64,000 nucleotides of DNA from Dryomyza anilis (GCA_951804985.1 OX638130.1:4492501-4556500), one strand, 5' to 3'. Shown: positions 22,186 through 35,800, counted from the first letter of the stretch. Numbers and translations: made by a program. Notes: a model not told the origin generated them from the letters alone.

Positions 22186-24075
22186 ATGGTACTAAATCTA
22201 CTCTTAATAACGACTGTGATAAAGTCCACCTTTGGCGTAGTTACCACCGGTCTCTGGCTGATACCGTTAATGCTGGCCGCCATTACCTACTATCGCTACG
22301 ACACCGTTGACCCAGAATCAAGGCCCATAGATCAATTACAACTGCTGCCCGAATATGACTTCATTGTAGTTGGTGGCGGCTCCGCTGGTGCTGTTGTCGC
22401 CAATCGTCTCAGTGAGGTGCGCAAATGGAAGGTACTACTTATAGAGGCTGGACCCGATGAGAACGAAATCTCCGATGTACCCTCGTTGGCGGCATATCTC
22501 CAGTTGAGCAAACTCGACTGGCAGTATAAGACGGAACCCTCGAACAAGGCCTGCCTGGGCATGAAGAATAATCGCTGTAATTGGCCGCGTGGCAAAGTGC
22601 TTGGCGGCTCCTCGGTGCTCAACTATATGCTATATGTACGCGGTAATAGGTATGACTACGATCACTGGGAATCACTGGGTAATGCGGGCTGGGGTTACGA
22701 TAATGTCTTGAAGTACTTTAAGAAATCCGAAGACAATCGTAATCCTTACCTTGCAAATAACGAGTATCATGGACGAGGCGGTCTTTTGACGATACAAGAG
22801 TCGCCTTGGCATTCGCCGCTTGTGGCAGCATTCGTGGAGGCGGGCACCGAGATCGGCTACGAGAATCGCGATATTAATGGTGCACAGCAGGCGGGTTTTA
22901 TGATTGCACAGGGCACCATACGACGTGGTTCACGTTGCAGTACCGCAAAGGCATTTTTGCGTCCGATTCGACTGCGCAAGAACTTTCATCTGTCCATGAA
23001 TGCGCATGTCACCAAGGTGATAATAGAGCCAAAGAATATGCGTGCCGCCGCTGTGGAATTCGTAAAGAATGGACAGACTATGCGGGTGCGCGCACGTCGT
23101 GAGGTCATCTTGGCGGCGGGCGCCATTAATACGCCACAACTGTTAATGCTCTCGGGCATCGGGCCGAGTGCACAGCTAGCCGAACACAAAATACCGTTGG
23201 TGCAAGACCTACCCGTGGGTGAGAATATGCAAGATCATGTGGGCATGGGTGGACTCTCGTTTCTGGTCGAAAAACCCGTAGCAATTGTGCAAGATCGTTT
23301 TAACCCCACAGCGCTGACGATGCAATATGTGCTGCGCGAACGTGGCCCGATGACGACGTTGGGTGGTGTCGAGGGTTTGGCTTTTGTGCATACGCCCTAC
23401 TCAAATCGTTCCATAGACTGGCCGGATATACAGTTCCATATGGCGCCGGCCTCCATTAACTCGGATAATGGCGCGCGCGTCAAGAAAGTGCTCGGCCTGA
23501 AAGAGTCACTCTTCCAGGAGGTCTATAAACCGATTGCGAATAAGGATACGTGGACTATAATGCCGCTATTGCTGCGTCCGCGCTCACGTGGCACCGTACG
23601 TTTGCGTTCCTCAAATCCTTTTCATTATCCACTCATCAATGCCAACTATTTCGATGATCCGCTCGATGTCAAGACCCTGGTAGAGGGTGCCAAAATCGCT
23701 CTACGCGTTGCAGATGCAAAGGTCTTCAAGCAGTTCGGCTCTCATTTGTATCGCAAGTCTTTGCCCAACTGCAAACAGCATAAATTCCTGTCCGATGCCT
23801 ATTTGGAGTGTCAGGTGCGCACAATATCGATGACAATATATCATCCATGTGGTACGGCAAAAATGGGTCCCGCCTGGGATCCGGAGGCGGTAGTGGATCC
23901 GCGTTTGCGTGTCTATGGTGTTCGGGGACTGCGTGTCATCGATGCTAGTATTATGCCGACGATTAGTAGTGGCAATACTAATGCTCCAGTGATAATGATC
24001 GGCGAGAAGGGAGCCGATATGATCAAGGAGGACTGGCTGCGAAATCCAGCATACAAAATGGCTGCCGTCAGTTAG
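22186..24075 (+). CDS. GMC oxidoreductase 1 (glucose dehydrogenase-like), 629 aa
   Basis: FAD-dependent glucose-methanol-choline oxidoreductase. The family oxidises alcohol groups using FAD, but this member's substrate is unknown. I chose ATG 22186 because its context (CAACAATGG) fits flies. An in-frame TTG at 22165 is not a credible start. Seen: hydrophobic segments at about 1-12 and 22-36 (signal peptide or signal anchor), dinucleotide-binding GGGSAG (63-68) with the ribose-contacting Glu in LLIEAG (87), GMC signature 1 (about 136-161), signature 2 [14 protein letters not shown] (312-325), and the C-terminal catalytic pair His553 (YHPCGT) and Asn599 (NTNAP). Length is typical of the family. 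The coding region has no intron. It is the most isolated gene here, flanked by the 16-bp array upstream and the 10-bp array downstream. It is most like the CG9517/CG9518-type genes of the Drosophila cluster, but I cannot assign the exact orthologue. Confidence 0.95.
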   Translation: MVLNLLLITTVIKSTFGVVTTGLWLIPLMLAAITYYRYDTVDPESRPIDQLQLLPEYDFIVVGGGSAGAVVANRLSEVRKWKVLLIEAGPDENEISDVPSLAAYLQLSKLDWQYKTEPSNKACLGMKNNRCNWPRGKVLGGSSVLNYMLYVRGNRYDYDHWESLGNAGWGYDNVLKYFKKSEDNRNPYLANNEYHGRGGLLTIQESPWHSPLVAAFVEAGTEIGYENRDINGAQQAGFMIAQGTIRRGSRCSTAKAFLRPIRLRKNFHLSMNAHVTKVIIEPKNMRAAAVEFVKNGQTMRVRARREVILAAGAINTPQLLMLSGIGPSAQLAEHKIPLVQDLPVGENMQDHVGMGGLSFLVEKPVAIVQDRFNPTALTMQYVLRERGPMTTLGGVEGLAFVHTPYSNRSIDWPDIQFHMAPASINSDNGARVKKVLGLKESLFQEVYKPIANKDTWTIMPLLLRPRSRGTVRLRSSNPFHYPLINANYFDDPLDVKTLVEGAKIALRVADAKVFKQFGSHLYRKSLPNCKQHKFLSDAYLECQVRTISMTIYHPCGTAKMGPAWDPEAVVDPRLRVYGVRGLRVIDASIMPTISSGNTNAPVIMIGEKGADMIKEDWLRNPAYKMAAVS

Positions 24076-24239
24076 CAGAGCATAAGTATTTAGAGTAGTT
24101 TAAGGTGTGAGTTTAAAGAGGTGAGTCAGAATAAGTTTAAGGCGCCAAAAGCTCTAACGCATGCTCAGGGCATTTAGCTTTAGGTAAAGAGGGTGCCATT
24201 GTAAGAAAATAGAGAGAGATTTGTAGTGATTTAGGTTGA

Positions 24240-25640
24240 ATTATAGTGGAACATATGACAAATATTGATTCGTATTGATTATTAATGCTTTGTAATGATT
24301 TATTGTGAATTGATTTAAAATTTGGTATGATTTGTTTGATGTTTTACATTGATTTGAACTTATTTAAGTTGTATTATAATGATTTGGTTCGATTTATACT
24401 CATTTTTACTGCTTTATATTGATTTTTATTGTTTTTTGTTGATTTATATTGATTAAGATTGATTTATATTAATTTATATTAATTCAAAACTGATTTCAAT
24501 TGATTGAAATTGATTAACATTTATTTATATTGATGTATATTAATTCAAAATTGGTTGAACTTGATTAAAATTGATTCATATTAATAGAACTTGATTAATA
24601 TTGATGTATCTATATCGAATTATATTCATTTATGGAATTTAATATTGATTTATATTGATTTATGTTGATTTATATTGATTTATATTGATTTATATTAATT
24701 TATATTGATTCATATTGATTTATATTGATTTATATTGATTTGTATTGATTTATATTGCTTTATATTGCTTTATATTGATTTATATTGATTTATATTGATT
24801 TATATTGATTTATATTGATTTATATTGATTTATATTGATTTATATTGATTTATATTGATTTATTTTGATTTATATTGATTTATATTGATTTATATTGATT
24901 TATATTGATTTATATTTATTTATATTGATTTATATTGATTTACATTGATTTATATTGATTTATATTGATTTATATTGATTTATATTGATTAATAATGATT
25001 TATATTGATTTATATTAATTTATATTAATTTATATTGATTTATATTTATTTATATTGACTTATATTGATTTATATTAATTTATATTGATTTATATTTATT
25101 TACATTGATTTATATTGATTTATATTTATTTATATTGATTTATATTGATTTATATTGATTTACATTGATTTATATTGATTTATATTGATTTATATTGATT
25201 TATATTGATTTATATTGATTTATATTAATTTATATTAATTTATATTGATTTATATTGATTTATATTGATTTATATTGATTTATATTAATTTATATTGATT
25301 TATATTTATTTATATTGATTTATATTGATTCATATTGATTTATTTTGATTTATATTGATTTATATTGATTTATATTGATTTATATTGATTTATATTGATT
25401 CATATTGATTTATATTGACTTATAATGATTGATTCACATTGATTAATATTGATTTTTATTGATTTATATCAATTCAAATAAATTTATATTGATTTTTATT
25501 GATTTATATTAATTCAAATAATGTCAATTCAATTGATTTATATTGATATTCATATTGATTTATATTGATTTATTATGATTGATTCATATTGATTTATATT
25601 GATTTTTATTGATTAAAATTAATTCAATATTGATTTTTAT
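24240..25640 (+). repeat. 10-bp array (TTTATATTGA)n
   Basis: Between about 24645 and 25430 the unit TTTATATTGA repeats almost perfectly in register, on the order of 80 copies, with scattered TTTATATTAA, TTTACATTGA and TTTATATTTA variants. Degenerate copies extend to about 24240 and 25640. The array begins about 170 bp after the gene-1 stop codon. I saw no clear AATAAA before it, so the gene-1 3' end may lie in or beyond it. Confidence 0.93.
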
Positions 25641-27480
25641 TAAATTATATTATTTAAAAATTGTTTGTTTTCAAAATTTGATTTATATTAATTCGAATTC
25701 AATTTATATTGAATGAACTTGATTATTTTGATGTATGTATATCGAGTTATATTGATTCATATTAAAATTTTATTTTTATAATTGAAAAACCCTAATAGAA
25801 AATTATTCATGTTAATTAAATTGATCTATATTCCATATAATATTTTGAGCAAAAGCTCTTTTAAAGCATCTTGAATATTCGCTTAATTTTATAAAATAAA
25901 ATCTGCATTAAATACTGTTTTAAGGCCAGTCATTAGTACGTAAAAATTTTCTTATTAAAAAATATATTTTAATTATTTAGCTACTTATTAAAGCTTAGGT
26001 TAATTCAAGTTTATTACTATTACAGAAAGTGTTAATTTATTGCGTAAACTTAATAAAACTGTTGTAGGTTAAGAACTTTAAAGCTATACTAAGCTAAGGT
26101 TAAGAGCTTAATGCTTATAACGTTGTCATCACAAGTAATTTAAGCTTAAATTATATATTAAATATAAAATATGTTTGTAAATAAGAAATAAAAATACAAT
26201 TAAAATAAAATAAAATAAAATAAATAAAAATAAGTTTTCAATGTCTCGTTTTTTGAAAAATGTTCTAAAAAGAAGATGCAATTGTTTTTTTTTTATAATA
26301 AAGAAACATGAAGTGTTCTTCGAGTAAGTATATCATAATTTAAAATAATAAAACCTTGAAATTATTAAACTCGCAAATATTAATAACAGTCTTTACTTCT
26401 AATAAATACTACAAAGCAATAGTTCTTAATTTTCAAAACGTACAACTCTAATGATAGCTTATGAGATGCCTATAATTACATCACTGATTATTACCCGCAC
26501 AATTTGTCATTTAATTTTTTTGCCAAACCCCTCAGCAGCAAGAACATCATCATAATTAACGACGCAGAACCTTTAACGCCGCAATAATTTTGTAACTAGC
26601 AATTTATAATTGAAAATTACAAACCTTGTCAGCAAAATTTTCCATTATTAAATATAAAAAAATAATAACAAACAGTAGAACCTTTGAATTATAATAAAGC
26701 ACCCGCACAAAGTACAAAAAAAGAACGTATACATAATGACAACCTCGTTATATACAATGTTAAGGTGTGAAAAACAGCACCTTGACTAATAGAACCTCGT
26801 GAGGTCAAAAGCAATACCATATACAAATTATATAAGGTTATCCCTTCATCAAAATTACCTCTTTCATGGCCTCGACGAAACCAGACAAAGGCATGAAGCA
26901 AATGAATTCAAAAGATTCTGCTAGTTTTATATTTCCTAATACGTATTAAAGAAGAGTTCTTAATTAACACAACACATCAAAAGATCGAAACTGCTTAATG
27001 GTAACCTTAGCAAAATCTTACAATAACAATAACAATGTATCAATTCATTTCCGTGCTTCCGGCTTAGTTTGGAAATAATCAAAATTATTGTTACAACATG
27101 TCAATCTTGTAGAACCTACGTAAAAGACCTGTTATAGACTACACATTATATAAATGTTTTACATCGCTGTTTTAAAAAATAATAGCATATAATTGTTGCT
27201 TATAATGGAGGTTGTTCTTTATTATTATTCTTATTTTTTTTATTTTACTTTAATTTATGGCAATTAGAAATTATTGAACGTCGAGGTCATTTGTTTGTAA
27301 AATAAACTGTTGTTTGTAAATTAACGTTTAAAACATTTTTTAATAATGATTTTTAAATAATGAAAAATATATTTTAAAAAGCTATTAAATTGATTAGGTT
27401 ATAATTGTCACAAAAGCAAAAATATAAAATAAAAATCAATATTAAATAAGTCAGAGGGCTGGGTTTATCGAAAAAAAAGC
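25641..27480. other. A+T-rich spacer, no gene
   Basis: No gene recognised. Candidate AATAAA signals occur (e.g. around 26190-26230) but cannot be tied to gene 1. A 70-codon minus-strand ORF at 26689-26901 lacks any known motif. Confidence 0.35.
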
Positions 27481-29300
27481 TTTAGGTTAAAGCTTTCACT
27501 TTGAAAATTGCTGAGAAACATAAGAGTATTAAAGTCACAAATGTTCCAAAGCTTTAGGTTTTATATTTACATAAAATTTATAAATTTGAAAAAGGTTTTG
27601 GTAAAGCTTTTTGTAAATATATTCTTAAAGCTTTTTCTAAAGCTTTCATTTTTTATTACAGCTTTTTTGTAAATCTTTTGATAAGACTTTTTTTAATTTT
27701 AATAAATCTTCTTTTAAAGCTTTTGATAAAGCTTTCAATAAAGCTCATAGTAAATTGATTTCATAAAGATTTTCATAAATTTTTTAGTAAATATTTTCAT
27801 AAAAAAGTTGGAAAAGATGTTCATAAAACTTTGAAAGCATTTGTTAAAGCTTTTTGTATAGATGTTGTTAAAGCTTTTATTATAGCTTTCTAACGCTTAT
27901 TTGTAAGATTTTTTCCATAAAGCTTTTGGTAAAGCTATTTTTATAATGCAATCTAAATCTTTCCATAAATCTTTTAGTACATTTATTTCATAAATATTTT
28001 GGTAAATTACTTTCAGAAAGTTTTTGGTACAGTTTTTCATTTTACATTTTTATAAAGCTTTTAATAAATCTTTTTATAAAGCTTTTGATAAAAACTCTGC
28101 AAAACTCTTAATAATTCCATTGCATATAGATTTTGGTAAAGATTTTCATAAACATGTTGGTGCAGATATTCCTAAAACTTTAAATCACTTTTTAAAGACT
28201 TTTATCTAGATTTTGCTAAAGCTTATTGTAAAGCTTTTCCTATAGCTTCATTTATGGTAAAGCTTTGATACAGATTTGGCTTGTGGTTTCATACAAGTTT
28301 TGGTAAAGATTTTCATAAAATGTATAAATTTGAAAAAGGTTTTGGTAATGCTTTATATAAATATATTCTTAAAGCTTTTTGTAAAGCTTTTTGTAAAGCT
28401 TTAATTTTTTATTATAGCTTTTTTGGAAATCTTTTGATAACTCGTTATTTTAATTTTAGTAAATATTTTTATAAAGCTTTTGGTAAAGCATTTTATAAAG
28501 CTCATTGTCAATTCATTTCATACAGATTTTCATAAATCTTTTAGTAAAAATTTTCATAAAAAAGTTGGAAAAGATGTTCATAAAACTTTGAAAGCATTTG
28601 TTAAATCTTTTATTATAGCTTTCTAACGCTTATTTGTAAAAGCTTTTGGTAAAGCTATTTTTATAATGCAATCTAAATCTTTCCATAAATCTTTTAGTAC
28701 ATTTATTTCATAAATATTTTGGTAAATTACTTTCAGAAAGTTTTTGGTACTGTTTTTTTTTTTTACATTTTTATAAAGCTTTTAGTAAATCTTTTTATAA
28801 AGATTTTGATAAAAATTTTGCAAAGCTCTTAATAATTCCATTTCATATAGATTATTGTAAATATTTTCATAAACGTGTTGGTGCGGATTAAATTAAATTA
28901 CTTTTTTATGCCTTTCATATAGATGTTGCTAAAGCTTTTTGTAAAGCTTTTCCTATAGCTTTTTTGGTAAAGCTTTTTTTAAAGTTTTTTTTATAATGCT
29001 TTTGGTAAAGCTATTTTTACAAGACATTTGGTAAAGCTTTTCATATGGTTTTTAGTACATTTTTCTCATAAAGCTTTTGGTAAATTCTTTTCTTTTGGTA
29101 CAGTTTTTTCTAAAGCATTTTAATTAAGCTTTTTAAAAAGTTTGAGTAAAGCTTTTTAAAATATTTTAGTAAAGCTTTAGTAAATTAAAAAGTTTTAGTA
29201 AAGCTTTTTAAAAAGTTTTAGTAAAGCTTTCAAAAAGTTTTAGTAAAGCTTTTGAAAAGTTTTGGTAAAGCTTTTAAAAAAGTTTTAGTTAAACTTTGTA
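27481..29300 (+). repeat. Degenerate 12-bp HindIII-motif array with ~740-bp duplication
   Basis: Units near AAAGCTTTTGGT or AAAGCTTTTTGT repeat irregularly for 1.8 kb, each carrying AAGCTT. A larger tandem duplication is superimposed: landmarks at 27581, 27801 and around 28010 recur at 28325, 28558 and around 28730 (offsets 744, 757 and 720). The varying offset shows indels after duplication. ORFs at 28024-28209 and 28281-28535 translate the repeat (FYKAF-type peptides) and are not genes. Confidence 0.85.
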
Positions 29301-31649
29301 CACATTTTTTCGTAAAATTCTAATTGCTACAAAAAAAAGTTTTTCATGAAATTTTTTTTTTTTCGAAAGCTCCAAATAATGACAATTCCATAAAGAACAT
29401 TAAACCATGAAATCTTTAAATAATTTAAAAATAATTTTTAAATAATTTATAAAACCAAAGTATGAAATTCAAAATCTTATTGAAAAGCACTTCGCAAAGT
29501 ATATAAAAATTTGAAAATTATTTAATATTTAAAGCGCTCAATTTCGTCAATATTCAGCCTTTTTTTTAAATTATGCGTGAATGTCTTTTAATAACTATAA
29601 AAATCACAAATTTGTTTTTCACACTCTCAAACACCGTATATTTTATTGCTCTAATATTGAACTAAAAACTAAACATAAAATTCGCATTAATTTGTGTTCA
29701 CATTAATTCCTATTGTAAATAAATTTAAAGAATAAATTTAAAATTGAAAGTAAATGTTTGAACAAAAGTTTATTGATTCTATAAATATTGACAAGGTAAA
29801 CAGTGCCAACCAGTAACTACAGAAGAGCTTTTATTTTTATTTTTCTGTTACATCATGCAGCAAACAAAATTAGTCTACATGTACAAAAAAAAAACTGAAA
29901 AAAAACGATACTCACTATAAATTCTACAAATTATGACGATATGGAATGACTTGGCAAGAAAACATTTTGTTGGGTAAAAAGAGCAAAAGAATTTGAAAAT
30001 GTAAAGAATAGATTAGCGAGAATTGGCAAACATGATAAATGGGTTTTTTGATTATACAAAAAAGGTAATCTATTAAAGTTACACGACCTTCTGATGGAGG
30101 GGAATGTAGTTTGAAACTATGGATGTTTAAAAAGCTTTAAAAAATAAAAAAAATTAAAAAATTTTATTATAAATTTGGCATAGAAAATATGATATATAAA
30201 ACCATGATAAAGATAAAATTATAAGGTAATAAATGATATATGATTCGACATCAAAAGCAGGAATAAAGTCTGGAACTAAACGATGTTGACAAAGCTTTAA
30301 AATAGAAAAGTTTGAAATCAATTTAATGAAAAAATGGAAAAGTAATGGAAATGGTAAGGAAAATTGAATAGTAAAAGGTATTAAATAGTATTTGAATTCG
30401 TGGATATATGGAATAGAATGGAACCCATGTGCATAAACTGTGCATTAACTATTATCTTCACCTAAAAATTATTGTGTTGCTTAACCTGTCAATATTTAAT
30501 TGATTTGAGTTCAATTGCATGACAATAGATTTTATTGCTTGTCTCATAAAGCGTTGAAAAGTTTAATTTACTTGGGGACGGCTCCAAAAGCTACTGAATA
30601 AAACTCAATTAGTGCCGCAACAAGTGTTTTTGCCCCCGCACAAACATTAGCAGTTAATGTTTTTTTTTACTGATTATGTCGTTGAACTTTTTGGCATATT
30701 GTTGTCGTATTAACTAAAGTGAGTATTGTAGTATTATTCGGAATAATTATTTTGTTTGGTTTCACTTTTTTAATTTTTTTTTATTTATTGGTTTTATTAT
30801 TTTTTGATGATTGAACTTTTTTGACAATTTATACTCAAACATAATGCATTGATCTTTTAAGTATGCGCTAAGTACCCATAGCACAGCATTATTAATAACT
30901 AAATTAAATAAATAATTGAAAAAAAAAAAAAATCAAAATATAAACTTTGAATTTATTATGCACAAGTTCATTTAGACAAAGTTCATTAACTTGTTTATTT
31001 TTTTATTTGTTTAGCTATTTTGTATAATTTAATTAATTAATTGCAAAAGGAAGTTCTTGAGTAGCATTAGCAACAATTACAATGACGCTGGTTCTTATGT
31101 TAATTAGTAGCAAATGCATTAAGATAAAATTAATAGTGTTTATGAACTTAAGATAGATAAATGTATACAGGCATTATATAGAATATATTTTTTTCTAATA
31201 GCATATTTAATTTTACATTAGCCTTGTGTCAAAAGTAGTCATTTACCACATTTTTATAATAAATACGTTTGCAGTTTAAATAAAAATATAAATGTTTCAA
31301 CAGTAGCCACTAATCAAACAGCTCAAAAAGCTTTATATAATAAATATAATTTTAGAAAATTTTTGTGCCAATAATACACAAAATACAAAAATAATAATAA
31401 AGCAAACAAATTTTGTAAAAACTTTTGTTAAAGCGGAAATATTAATAAATTTTAATTGTCAACAAAATACAAACATTTTATTTTATAATATATTTTATTA
31501 TATTCAATTTATTAATATAATGAAATTAAGAAAACTCTTTCAAAAGCTCTTGATAGCATTTTATAAATATAATAAAAATTATAAATAAAAAATAATAATA
31601 TTACTGCATCTGTAGTATATAATTAAACTCATGTAAAAGATTTTAATAT
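29301..31649. other. A+T-rich spacer, no gene
   Basis: About 2.3 kb without a recognisable gene. Positions 30410-30720 are the most unique-looking part and could hold regulatory sequence, but I recognise no motif. Confidence 0.35.
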
Positions 31650-31860
31650 CGCATAAAAAGCTTTTGAAAATTTTTAAAAGTTTTTGATAAATGTTAACGG
31701 ATTTTGACAAAGATTAAAAAGCTTTTGTTAAAACTTACAAAGCTTTTCATAAATCTTAAAAGCTTTTAATAAAGCTTTAAAGCTTTCGATAAATCTTTTA
31801 AAAAAAGCTTAAAATTCTTTTGATAAAGCTTAATTATAAAGAAAAGCTTTTGCAACTTTT
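31650..31860 (+). repeat. 20-bp AAGCTT repeat, left segment
   Basis: Degenerate copies of a unit near TAAAGCTTAAAAGCTTTTAA, related to the array at 33130-33640. Sparse AAGCTTTT words continue to about 32160. Confidence 0.6.
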
Positions 31861-32161
31861 GAAAATTTTATGTTGTCAACAAAATAAATCAAAAATAATA
31901 AAGCTCTTTGATGCTTTTAATAAAGTTATGTAAATTTAAAGAAATAATTGAAATAATTGATGGAGCATCAGTAGTGAATAAGAAAAAAACTCTTAACAAC
32001 ATTTGATAAAGCTTTTATTTTGAAAAGCTGTGTGCTGTCATTAAATTAAAATGTTCTAGAAGGCATGTGATTAAATTACTCAACAGTCACATTAAAAGAA
32101 GAGTTTATTAATAATATAATTACAGCTTTAAATTTGAATTGAAAAGCTTTAAATGAAGCTT

Positions 32162-32932
32162 ATACCTGAGACAGACATCTGGTATTCATATCATAGTATT
32201 TGAAATACTAGATGTGTGTCTCACAATATTATAATATTTTTGTAGTATTCGTTGATTTCATTAAGGTATTTATCTGGTACAAATACTACGAAACTATTCG
32301 TAGTATTTTTGTAGTATTATAATATTATTGTAGTATTCGTTGATTTCATTGTGGTATTTATCTGGTACAAATACCACGAAACTATTCGTAGTATTTTTGT
32401 AGTTTTCGTTTAAACACAGCCAAATTTCAAAAGCTTTCCGAAAGCTTTTTGTCAAAAGAAGCTAAATTATTTGAAATGGTTTTTCAAAATTTTATTGAAA
32501 AATGAATATTAGAAACTGAATTTTATTGAACTGCATTTAATTGGCAGCACAAAAATAAAATGACCACGACCTTGCAAATTTCAATGTAGTAAAGTTACAA
32601 TATTAAGAAAAAATATACACTGAGGATCTGCAAGTAAAGGAAGCCTATCGTTTAAAAAAACGTTGTTTTCACTTTTATTAGAAGTCTGTAATAGAAAAAC
32701 AAAAAATAAAAATTGTCACGACTTTCAAAAAATAGTGCTCTTTACAGCGGACTAGAATATATTATTCTCTAGTAACCGTGGTACCCAACAAAAATAAAAA
32801 TGCTGTAATATTTGTTTCGCATAGCTTTATTTACTACACAAACTATACTACGCTATGTCTGTCACCTATCTGTATTTAGAATATTATAGTATTGTTATTA
32901 TAATAACTTTACTAGATGTCTGTCTCAGGTAT
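32162..32932. mobile_element. 771-bp TIR element inserted in AAGCTT repeat
   Basis: ATACCTGAGACAGACATCT at 32162-32180 is perfectly inverted at 32914-32932 (19 bp), with similarity continuing a few bases inward (GGTATT and AGTAAA). The interior has an 88-bp tandem duplication (about 32241-32328 and 32329-32415, containing GTAGTATTCGTTGATTTCAT) and no transposase ORF. Both flanks are AAGCTT-repeat DNA, so the element inserted into that array. A target duplication of 2-3 bp (TA/AT) is possible but ambiguous in this sequence. Superfamily unknown. Confidence 0.7.
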
Positions 32933-33129
32933 TAAAAGCTTCTGAAAGTTTTAAGTTATCATCAAAATACAAAAATTATAGAATAAAAATAAGAAGGCTC
33001 ATTACATATTTTGATAAAGTTATTAAAATTATAGAAAGAATTAAAACCTTTTATCAGTAGTGAATAAGCAAAAACCTCTTAAAGACTTTTGATAACATTT
33101 GTTGTGAAAAGCTTTGAACTGTTCAATCA

Positions 33130-33640
33130 ATCAGTAGTCAAAAGCACACAAAATGAAAGCTTTGATAAAGTTTAAATGTTTTTAAGAAAGCTTAAAAATT
33201 GAAAGTTGTTGATAAAGCTTAAAAGCTTTTAGAAAAGCTTAAAGTGTTTAATAAAGCTTAAAAGCTTTTAATAACACTTAAAAATTTGTGAAAGTTTTAA
33301 GTTCTTAATAATATACAAAAATTATATAATAAAAATAAGAAGTTATTGAAAATTATATTACGAACTAAAAGCTCTTATAAGTAGTGAATAAGCAAACAGC
33401 TCTTAATAAATAACATTTGATACAACTTTTATTTTGCAGTTGTTTGAGCTGTCAAACCAATAGCAGACAACTAGCTTTGCATAAAGCTTAAAAGATTTTG
33501 ATAAATCTTCAAAGTTTTTAATAAAGCTTAAAAGCTTTTAATAAGGCTTAAAAGCTTTTAATAAAGCTTAAAAGCTTTTAATAAAGCTTAAAAGCTTTGA
33601 ATAAAGCTAAAAAGCTTTTAATAAATCTTAAAAGCTTTTA
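33130..33640 (+). repeat. 20-bp AAGCTT repeat, right segment
   Basis: The clearest part is 33470-33630, with tandem TAAAGCTTAAAAGCTTTTAA. The unit holds two HindIII hexamers and a 14-nt perfect palindrome, TTAAAAGCTTTTAA. Edges are degenerate. Confidence 0.8.
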
Positions 33641-35560
33641 AAAGTTTATATTTTTGTCAATAAAATACCAAAAGAAAAATATTTGTATCTACTTTAAATA
33701 GCTCTTAAAATCATTTGAAAAATCACTCAGAAGTCATTTTGCATAAATGTTATTAATACTTTGGGAACACCTTAAATTTGGAAATTTTTAATTGTTAATA
33801 GTATACAAACAATATATACATATATATAAAATGAAGAATATAGATAAAATGAAGAAATACAAATATTAAAGATTTTAATAGCTTTAAATATATTTTTTTA
33901 TAACTTTAAGCTATCAACAATAATCCATAAAAAATTTTAAATCTTTTAAAATGTTGTTGTAAAGCTGTAAGTTAAGATAATAATTTTATATAACATAAAT
34001 ATAGAGCAATGTTTTTTATAGCTTTTTAAAAAACTAAAAGTTTAAAAGGCACATACGAAAAAATATGAAAGCTTATATGTGTTAAAGCATTCATCAATGA
34101 CTTAAGTTCGAAATTTTTGAGTAAAATAATGTTGTAAAACATTTTTTTATATAGCAGAAGAAGTATACAAATAAAAAGCTCGTTCAATCATTTCTGAAAA
34201 ATAATAATTCAAGCATCGCATGCATTGATTTAAATTAGAACATTTAAATATTCAATAAAAATCATCTCTTAATAAAATTGAATGTTCAAAAGTTCAGAAT
34301 CAAAGTTCAAACTGACATCTTTGTGTGATTTTTTATTGTTTACACTGTTAACACCTGTCATTTCATCAAATATTTATTGACACTATATCTGTCAACGTAC
34401 TTATGTTAACTTGACTTCAGGCAGACGATGACGTGTCGTACGTCGTACGTGTGCCGCCTTTTTAATTATTTACATATGCAATAAACAGACGTTTATTGCA
34501 AATTTGTAGGTAACATTTTACAAAACATAAAACTATAACAGATAACATTAAAAAATAAAATATAAACATTACTATTATAAGACAGTTAATGAATGCACTG
34601 TGCGGTCATTGGTTTTATAGGTCTTTTTATTTTAATATAAATTTTATGATTTTTTTCATTTAACACAGTTTGTACACAGAGCACGTGTTGTTTAAAAGAA
34701 TAATTTATAAATACTTTATAATCTAATTCGTAATTCGGACTTTTTAATTTTGAAAAATGTTTATTTTTTATATTATTTGTCTTTTAAGGTACTAAAAACG
34801 GTGCATTTACAAAATAGATCAAAAAAAGGTATTTCATAAAAAAGTGTGTGTGTATTTTAAGAATATGATGAAAGATTTGACAAATAAATTAAAAACATTA
34901 CAAATGTTTTAAAGTAACTTATAAGAATTCATTAAGAATGTTAAATATGTCAAAATAAAGATCAGAAAGATTGCAAAAGATGTATTAAATAAAAAGCACA
35001 TTTATTAAAGTGGGGTTTTACCCAAAAATTAATTAAGAACTTATTTAAAAAAATTATAGAATACGTTGTCTGCATTTTTACTAAAGAATGATGTTAAAAA
35101 GAGGGATTGGCAAATGAAGATCTCATAAATAAGACAAGAAACACCACAAAAAGTGGTATTTAACAAAAACCACAAACTGAGCAGATTTGAAGTATCATAA
35201 ATTACGCGGTAGTGACGTAAATGAACTGCACAAAGTAAAAAATATTGAATAATCAAGTTTAGTAAACAAAAAAATAAATAACAAACACTAAAACAATAAA
35301 AAATAAATAAAATAAAAATGAAGAAATCAAGAAATAAATATAAATAAATAAATAATACAAATAAAGAAAAATAAATTAAAAAAATAAATAATAGAAATAA
35401 AGAAAATTAAATCAAATAAAGTTAAAAAACAATAAAAAAAAACCCATAAATTAAAAACATTAAAAAAATAACTCAAAAATTAAAAAATTATAAGAAGTAA
35501 CTCAAAAAATACAAAAAAAAAAAAAAAAATTGCAAATACTAAAAATACAACAAATTAATG
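33641..35560. other. A+T-rich spacer, no gene
   Basis: No gene recognised. Positions 34310-34480 are more balanced, with a nested palindromic stretch GTCGTACGTCGTACGTGT near 34437-34454. Positions 35270-35560 are an A-rich AAATAAATA tract. A minus-strand ORF at 35041-35256 has no recognised domain. Confidence 0.35.
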
Positions 35561-35800
35561 ACCAACCTAATATGTTTGCAACTCCTATAATGTGCTGTGA
35601 CCATCACAGCCAGCAGCAAAAACTCGTTTCACTCTCACGTTGCAATCGCCGCTGAAGTGCAACACTGGCACTACCAGTGTTGCCACACATACCGGTTGCA
35701 TATTACAAGTTACAAGATGCAAGATACAAGTGCAGCGCGCCAGCCAGGGCAAGGTTTAGCAAAACGATTTTGCAATTATTTCGTCAATTAAAAGCAAAGA
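35561..35800. other. Balanced-composition island, no clear gene
   Basis: This is an isolated island richer in G+C within A-rich DNA. It includes a hairpin-forming CACTGGCACTACCAGTG (about 35665-35681) and a short run of ACAAGATGCAAGATACAAG. A 64-codon ORF (35597-35791) covers it, but residues 1-25 and the rest show no family resemblance. It could be a regulatory element or an unrecognised exon. Evidence is insufficient to choose. Confidence 0.3.
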
